64,000 nucleotides of DNA from JBFXAF01 sp050184585. Its GTDB lineage: Bacteria > Pseudomonadota > Alphaproteobacteria > Rhizobiales > Rhizobiaceae. Shown here piece by piece: positions 60,215 to 64,000 of the stretch; the stretch's first letter is position 1; each line of letters starts with the position of its first letter. The stretch spans positions 62,001 to 126,000 of the forward strand of contig JBFXAF010000004.1 of the NCBI GenBank assembly GCA_050184585.1, written 5' to 3'. The translations under genes and the position numbers were made by a program. The notes beneath the pieces are model-generated. The model searched no databases. It saw nothing but the letters and a program-made list of their open reading frames with translations, and was not told the origin of the DNA.

Positions 60215-61579
60215 CTAGGCCTCCACCGGCAGGCCGAGCTCGCCTGCGACGACGCCGATTGCTGCACCGAGGATGGCCACGATTTCGTCGACCTGTTCCG
60301 CGGTGACGATGAGCGGCGGCGCGACGATCATGTTGTCGCCAGCGACGCCGCCGGTCACCCTCCGGGAATAGACGATCAGCCCCCGCTCATAGGCGCGGTC
60401 GAGGATCTTCTGGCCGATATTCATCTGAGGCGGCAACGGCGCCATCGTCTGCCGGTCCGCCACGAACTCGATGCCCGTCAGGAGCCCCCTGCCCCGCACG
60501 TCGCCGATGAACGGATATTTTTCCTGCAAACCTCGCAGGCCGGCGAGGAGGGCGTCGCCCATCGCGGCGGCGTTCTCCGTCAATTTCAGCCGGTCCACCT
60601 CGCGCAGCACGGCAAGCCCCGCGGCGCAGGCGAGCGGATTGCCGGCATAGGTGTGCCCGTGCTGGAAACCGCCCATGTCGAGCACAGGCTTCACCAGCCT
60701 GATCGGCGCGGCCATCGCGCCCAGCGGTGCGTATCCCGAGCCGATGCCCTTGGACAGAGAGACGATGTCCGGCTTGCAGTTCCAATGGTCGCCCGCGAGG
60801 AACCTGCCCGTCCGCGCCACGCCGCCCATCACCTCGTCGTGGATCAGCAGGATGCCGTAGCGGTCGCAGATCTCGCGGATGCGGGGATAGTAACTGTCGG
60901 GCGCCACCAGCGCCGCCGTCGCCGCGCCACCGATGGGCTCCATGATGAAGGCAACGACGCTTTCCGGCCCCTCGGCCAGGATCTTTTCTTCCAGCATGTC
61001 GGCGTATTTGACGCCGCGCTGTTCCATCGAGAGGTTGTCGCGGTCACGGTAGGCCGTCGGCGCCGGTATGGTCGGCATGGGCCGCATCTGTTCGTTGAAC
61101 GTGTCGGTGAGCAGTCCGTCGCCGGTGACGGCCAGCGCGCCGTAGGTGCCTCCGTGATAGGACGGCATGCGCCCGATCACTTTCCAGCGTTTCGGCTGGC
61201 CGGTCGCCACGGCCCATTGCCGGGCAAGCTTGATGCAGCTCTCGACGGCTTCCGACCCGCCGGAGACGAAGAAGATGCGGTCGAGCTCGTTGGGCATCTT
61301 CTGAGCGAGTTCCCGCGCCAGTTCCTCCGCCGGCTCGTTCTCGAAATGCAGGCGGTAGGCGAAGGTCGTCTTCGCCATCTGGGTCCGCATGGCGTCGAGC
61401 ACGGCCGGATTGCCGTAGCCGAGATTGACCGCCATCGGCCCTGACGAGCCGTCGATGAAGCGCCGCCCGTCCCGCGTCCAGAGATAGATCCCTTCCGCAC
61501 GGTCGACCAGCGGCCGGCGCAGCCGCGTGACGTAGAAGAGATGCGACGGCCGGCGCGAGGTGGTGGTTTCGAGTGTCAC
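60215..61579 (-). CDS. Class III aminotransferase
   Basis: A 454-residue omega-transaminase-type enzyme. The PLP lysine is in DIVSLSKGIGSGYAP, the Asp ligand in LIHDEVMGG, and the phosphate-binding SGGSEAVESCIKLA is intact. Relatives convert omega-amino acids, polyamines or beta-alanine to aldehydes or keto acids. The start is a GTG at 61579 overlapping the upstream stop (GTGA). Five bases separate it from the BKACE gene. Confidence 0.9.
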   Translation of the reverse strand: MTLETTTSRRPSHLFYVTRLRRPLVDRAEGIYLWTRDGRRFIDGSSGPMAVNLGYGNPAVLDAMRTQMAKTTFAYRLHFENEPAEELARELAQKMPNELDRIFFVSGGSEAVESCIKLARQWAVATGQPKRWKVIGRMPSYHGGTYGALAVTGDGLLTDTFNEQMRPMPTIPAPTAYRDRDNLSMEQRGVKYADMLEEKILAEGPESVVAFIMEPIGGAATAALVAPDSYYPRIREICDRYGILLIHDEVMGGVARTGRFLAGDHWNCKPDIVSLSKGIGSGYAPLGAMAAPIRLVKPVLDMGGFQHGHTYAGNPLACAAGLAVLREVDRLKLTENAAAMGDALLAGLRGLQEKYPFIGDVRGRGLLTGIEFVADRQTMAPLPPQMNIGQKILDRAYERGLIVYSRRVTGGVAGDNMIVAPPLIVTAEQVDEIVAILGAAIGVVAGELGLPVEA

Positions 61580-63222
61580 GCAGATGTCCCTTGACCCAAG
61601 AACCGATCCAGCACGTTCATCGTCACCTTCTCCACCATCTGGTCCTTCCGCAGCAGGCCCGCGACCCATTCGCAGCTTCCGGCATGGAACACCTCGCCCT
61701 GCCCTTTCGGGAAACTGACGATCATGCCCGAGCCGCGCTTCACCCGCTCCACGCCGGCCGCGCTGCGGTCGTGATAAAGCGTGTCGGCGGTGAAGATCGC
61801 GTCGTCGTCCTTCAGAAACTGGTCGACGATCGGCACGTCAGCACTCTCCTCGACCAGCGAGGCCATGCCGAGCGCCAGGATTTCCAGCCCTTCCGGTGCA
61901 CCTGCCGTCGCCGTCGGATAGGGCAAACCGCCGCGGATCTCGTAGTCAAGCCCGTCGACCTCGTAGCCGAAGACGTGGCTCTCCGCGCCCAGCACGTCGC
62001 CATAGTAGAGACCGGTTCCCTTGAACGCCCAATGCTCAGGCCGGTAGATCGGAAACCCGCGCGCGCCGCGCGGCACGCAGCCGCCCCAGCCGACATAGAC
62101 GCCGTTGGTGGCGTTGAGGCCGAAGGTGAGTGCGCCGGGTCGTCCGACTTCCGGCGCTTCCCACGAGTTGGTGCCTTGCGTCGGGTCGATCGCGTAGAGC
62201 GGGTCCTCGGTGCGGGCGAGATATTTGTAGCAGACCTGGCTTCGCCCGCCGTCCTCGATCCTCGTCTGCCACATGAAGTTGCCGGCGAAGCGCGCGGCGT
62301 GGCCGCCGCGCTCGACATATCTGTCCACCGCATCCCGCGCCGGCCCGCTCCAGTATTCGTCGTGACCGACGAAGACCGCGCAGTCGTAACCCGAGAGGAT
62401 GTCCGGATCGTCATGCAGGTCGTGCAGCGCGCAAAGGTCGACCGCATAGCCCGCGCGCTCGGCCCAGCGCAGAAAATGGCTGTCGTAGCTCGCCCAGCCC
62501 GAAGAGGCGTATTTCTTTGAATGCCCGGTCGAATAGGCCCATTCCATGTGAGGGTAGCGCGGCGGGGTCGCCGGCGGCGTCATCATTTCCAGCGGCACGC
62601 GCGGCGCGCCGGGCGGCAGCACGACGAAGCCCCGACACCACGGGCGCTGCGTCGACACCTTGACGGCGAAGCGATTGCGGTCGGGCCCGGTGATGCCTTC
62701 ATAATGGTTCGAACCGCCCCAGGTGTTGTAGGCGAGCCAGGTGCCGGTCGCCGCGACATGCAGCACGCGGCCGGGCTTCGGGCCGTTACCCGGGCGGACG
62801 ATGAAGAGGTGATGGCAGCGGACTTTTCGCCCGTAGCCGCCTTCAGCCGTCAACGTGACGCGGTAGGCGCCGGACGGCCAGTCATGGGGAATCGCAATCT
62901 CGAGCGTCGTCTCCCAGCCGCAGCCCTCCACCGAGCACTGGTCGGGCGTGTCCTGCCAGCGCGACGCGATGCCCTCGCGCCGCAGCACCGGCGTCTCCGT
63001 GCCGCCATCACGAACGATTTCCATGCCGAAGACGGGAGCGGTCGACGACACCTTGAGTTCGACCGTCTCCCCGGCGCGGTAGGAGATGCGGTCGGTGTAG
63101 CACCAGATCTCGCCCTTCGGCCCGTCCATACCCGGATATTCGAAATAGTGCGAATGCACCGCGCGCCGGCGTTCCTCCGGCGTCAGCCCGAAATCCGGGA
63201 ACTCGGTCGGCAATTTCCACAC
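61576..63222 (-). CDS. N,N-dimethylformamidase large-subunit-like protein
   Basis: A 548-residue protein with a central region typical of dimethylformamidase beta subunits (TWLAYNTWGGSNHYEG, GHDEYWSGPARDAVDRYVERGG as GHDEYWSG and VDRYVERGG, NFMWQTR). In DMFase this subunit carries a mononuclear iron bound by Tyr/Tyr/Glu; I cannot assign them here. No small alpha subunit gene is seen. The start is a GTG at 63222. It is the first gene of the operon and divergent from tetR. Confidence 0.85.
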   Translation of the reverse strand: MWKLPTEFPDFGLTPEERRRAVHSHYFEYPGMDGPKGEIWCYTDRISYRAGETVELKVSSTAPVFGMEIVRDGGTETPVLRREGIASRWQDTPDQCSVEGCGWETTLEIAIPHDWPSGAYRVTLTAEGGYGRKVRCHHLFIVRPGNGPKPGRVLHVAATGTWLAYNTWGGSNHYEGITGPDRNRFAVKVSTQRPWCRGFVVLPPGAPRVPLEMMTPPATPPRYPHMEWAYSTGHSKKYASSGWASYDSHFLRWAERAGYAVDLCALHDLHDDPDILSGYDCAVFVGHDEYWSGPARDAVDRYVERGGHAARFAGNFMWQTRIEDGGRSQVCYKYLARTEDPLYAIDPTQGTNSWEAPEVGRPGALTFGLNATNGVYVGWGGCVPRGARGFPIYRPEHWAFKGTGLYYGDVLGAESHVFGYEVDGLDYEIRGGLPYPTATAGAPEGLEILALGMASLVEESADVPIVDQFLKDDDAIFTADTLYHDRSAAGVERVKRGSGMIVSFPKGQGEVFHAGSCEWVAGLLRKDQMVEKVTMNVLDRFLGQGTSA

Positions 63223-63458
63223 GCGCGTTCACCCCTCTGAAGCGAACGCTGGCAGAGAAAGCGGCCGAACGGAAGCGCGCGGCGCGACGTCAGCCCGGAA
63301 ATCCGGTTGGGCCACTCCGCCGCGCCAACCTTGTCAGCCCTTCACCAGCGCGATCTTCATGGTGGCGAGCCTTCCCGGTTCGGCAATTGCCTCCATGCCG
63401 TGCGGCAGATGGTCAGCGCCCAAGGCGAGGACGCGAGGGCAATCACCTCAGCCGCCTC

Positions 63459-63487
63459 TTGAATGAATTGAACAGTCGTTTTATTAT
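63459..63487 (+). promoter_or_regulatory. Promoter of the TetR gene
   Basis: TTGAAT (63459-63464) and TATTAT (63482-63487) are separated by 17 bases, with the GTG start 19 bases further on. The stretch is AT-rich in an otherwise GC-rich gap. The opposing promoter of the amidase operon should lie in 63,223-63,458. Confidence 0.6.
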
Positions 63488-63505
63488 TGCCGCCGGGAGT
63501 ATCCG

Positions 63506-64000
63506 GTGGCGAGAACGACGGGTTCGGATGGCGAGAAGACCGGCGCGGCCATACGCGAGGCCGCGGCGGTGCTTTTCGCTCGACATGGATACGACGCCGT
63601 CTCGATGCGCCAGATCGCGGCGGCGGTCGGCGTCCAGGCCGCGGCGCTCTATCACTACTTCCCCGCCAAGGAAGACCTGCTCCACTCGTTGATGCGCGAC
63701 CATCTCGACGCGCTTGCAGCGGCATGGCGGGCGGCGGGCCTCGTTTCCGCGGGCGTTTCCGAGCGGCTTGCGGCGTTCGTAGACAACCACATCCGCTTCC
63801 ATGTCGGCCGGCGGCATTCGACGCATGTCGCCAACATGGAGCTCAGAAGCCTGTCGCCGGCTCGGCTGACCGAAATCCTCAAGGCGCGCAACGCCTACGA
63901 GAAGGAGTTGCGGGCGATCCTGCGCGAGGGCGCGGAGGCCGGCGACTTCGCGATCGACGATACGGGTCTCACCGCCATGGCCATCATTCAGATGCTGACC
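63506..64000 (+). CDS. TetR-family regulator (N-terminal part, cut by window edge)
   Basis: The frame opens at GTG 63506 with GGGAG six bases upstream and runs off the end of the window. The helix-turn-helix is MRQIAAAVGVQAAALYHYF with PAKEDLL following, and a helical ligand-binding domain begins (RFHVGRRHSTHV). It is divergent from the amidase-led operon, so it likely represses that operon and its ligand is likely the operon's substrate; this is inference. Confidence 0.9.
   Translation, partial: MARTTGSDGEKTGAAIREAAAVLFARHGYDAVSMRQIAAAVGVQAAALYHYFPAKEDLLHSLMRDHLDALAAAWRAAGLVSAGVSERLAAFVDNHIRFHVGRRHSTHVANMELRSLSPARLTEILKARNAYEKELRAILREGAEAGDFAIDDTGLTAMAIIQMLT

Noticed and set aside
1..64000. 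CRISPR arrays, prophage or intact insertion sequences
   Set aside because: No regular spacer-repeat pattern, no phage structural genes and no transposase were seen; the only recombinase is the lone integrase at 50.8 kb.

Overview
The window is a 64 kb piece of GC-rich alphaproteobacterial chromosome, most likely from Hyphomicrobiales close to Mesorhizobium/Aminobacter (Phyllobacteriaceae-like). The signs are three Omp2b-type porins, a TIGR02301 protein, citramalate synthase CimA, a bifunctional Rsh, and the order recO-era-rnc-lepB-acpS-pyrE-rsh-rpoZ ... smpB-dapA-slt. Genes are dense, often with ATGA or GTGA start/stop overlaps. The sequence is unambiguous and the window cuts a gene at each end.

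Layout. 1-5.4 kb: a truncated Atm1-type ABC exporter behind an ArsR repressor with a palindromic operator, a winged-helix/hydrolase fusion, a large envelope LysM protein and a LOG-family enzyme. 5.4-11.1 kb: a mostly minus-strand metabolic run (GST, RarD, cimA, prolyl iminopeptidase, GFA, VOC, DUF559). 11.1-20 kb: cysS, YedK-type SRAP, Nudix, several Hyphomicrobiales-type hypotheticals, dihydroorotase, YgfZ and an HD hydrolase. 20-30 kb: trehalose synthesis (otsB-otsA), a RimK-like amidoligase with a GNAT, an ECF sigma/anti-sigma pair, an MFS transporter and a DUF2339 membrane protein. 30-38.7 kb: the conserved core run from recO to rpoZ, then a NYN-domain protein and a uracil-DNA glycosylase that has no normal start codon.

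38.8-43 kb is accessory: a caspase-like protease, an SDR that seems to lack its catalytic Tyr/Lys, a visibly more AT-rich TIR-domain (ThsB-like) gene, and 770 bases of non-coding DNA with two DnaA boxes and many stable hairpins, all bracketed by dispersed palindromic repeats. Core genes resume with smpB, dapA, slt and a hydrolase. 47.8-53.8 kb holds three paralogous porins (two divergent and sharing 150 identical bases), a tyrosine recombinase and tRNA-Ser(GCU). A 308-bp MITE-like element with perfect 33-bp terminal inverted repeats follows.

54-64 kb: a serine hydrolase, a HisC-like aminotransferase, a RES/Xre-type toxin-antitoxin pair with a clear promoter/operator, and a compact five-gene minus-strand operon (dimethylformamidase-like hydrolase, class III aminotransferase, BKACE enzyme, GNAT, acetylpolyamine amidohydrolase-like deacetylase) divergent from a truncated TetR regulator. 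I read this operon as an undescribed amine/amide catabolic pathway. It and the TIR-gene region are the best candidates for new biology here. No CRISPR array, rRNA, intact insertion sequence or prophage is visible.
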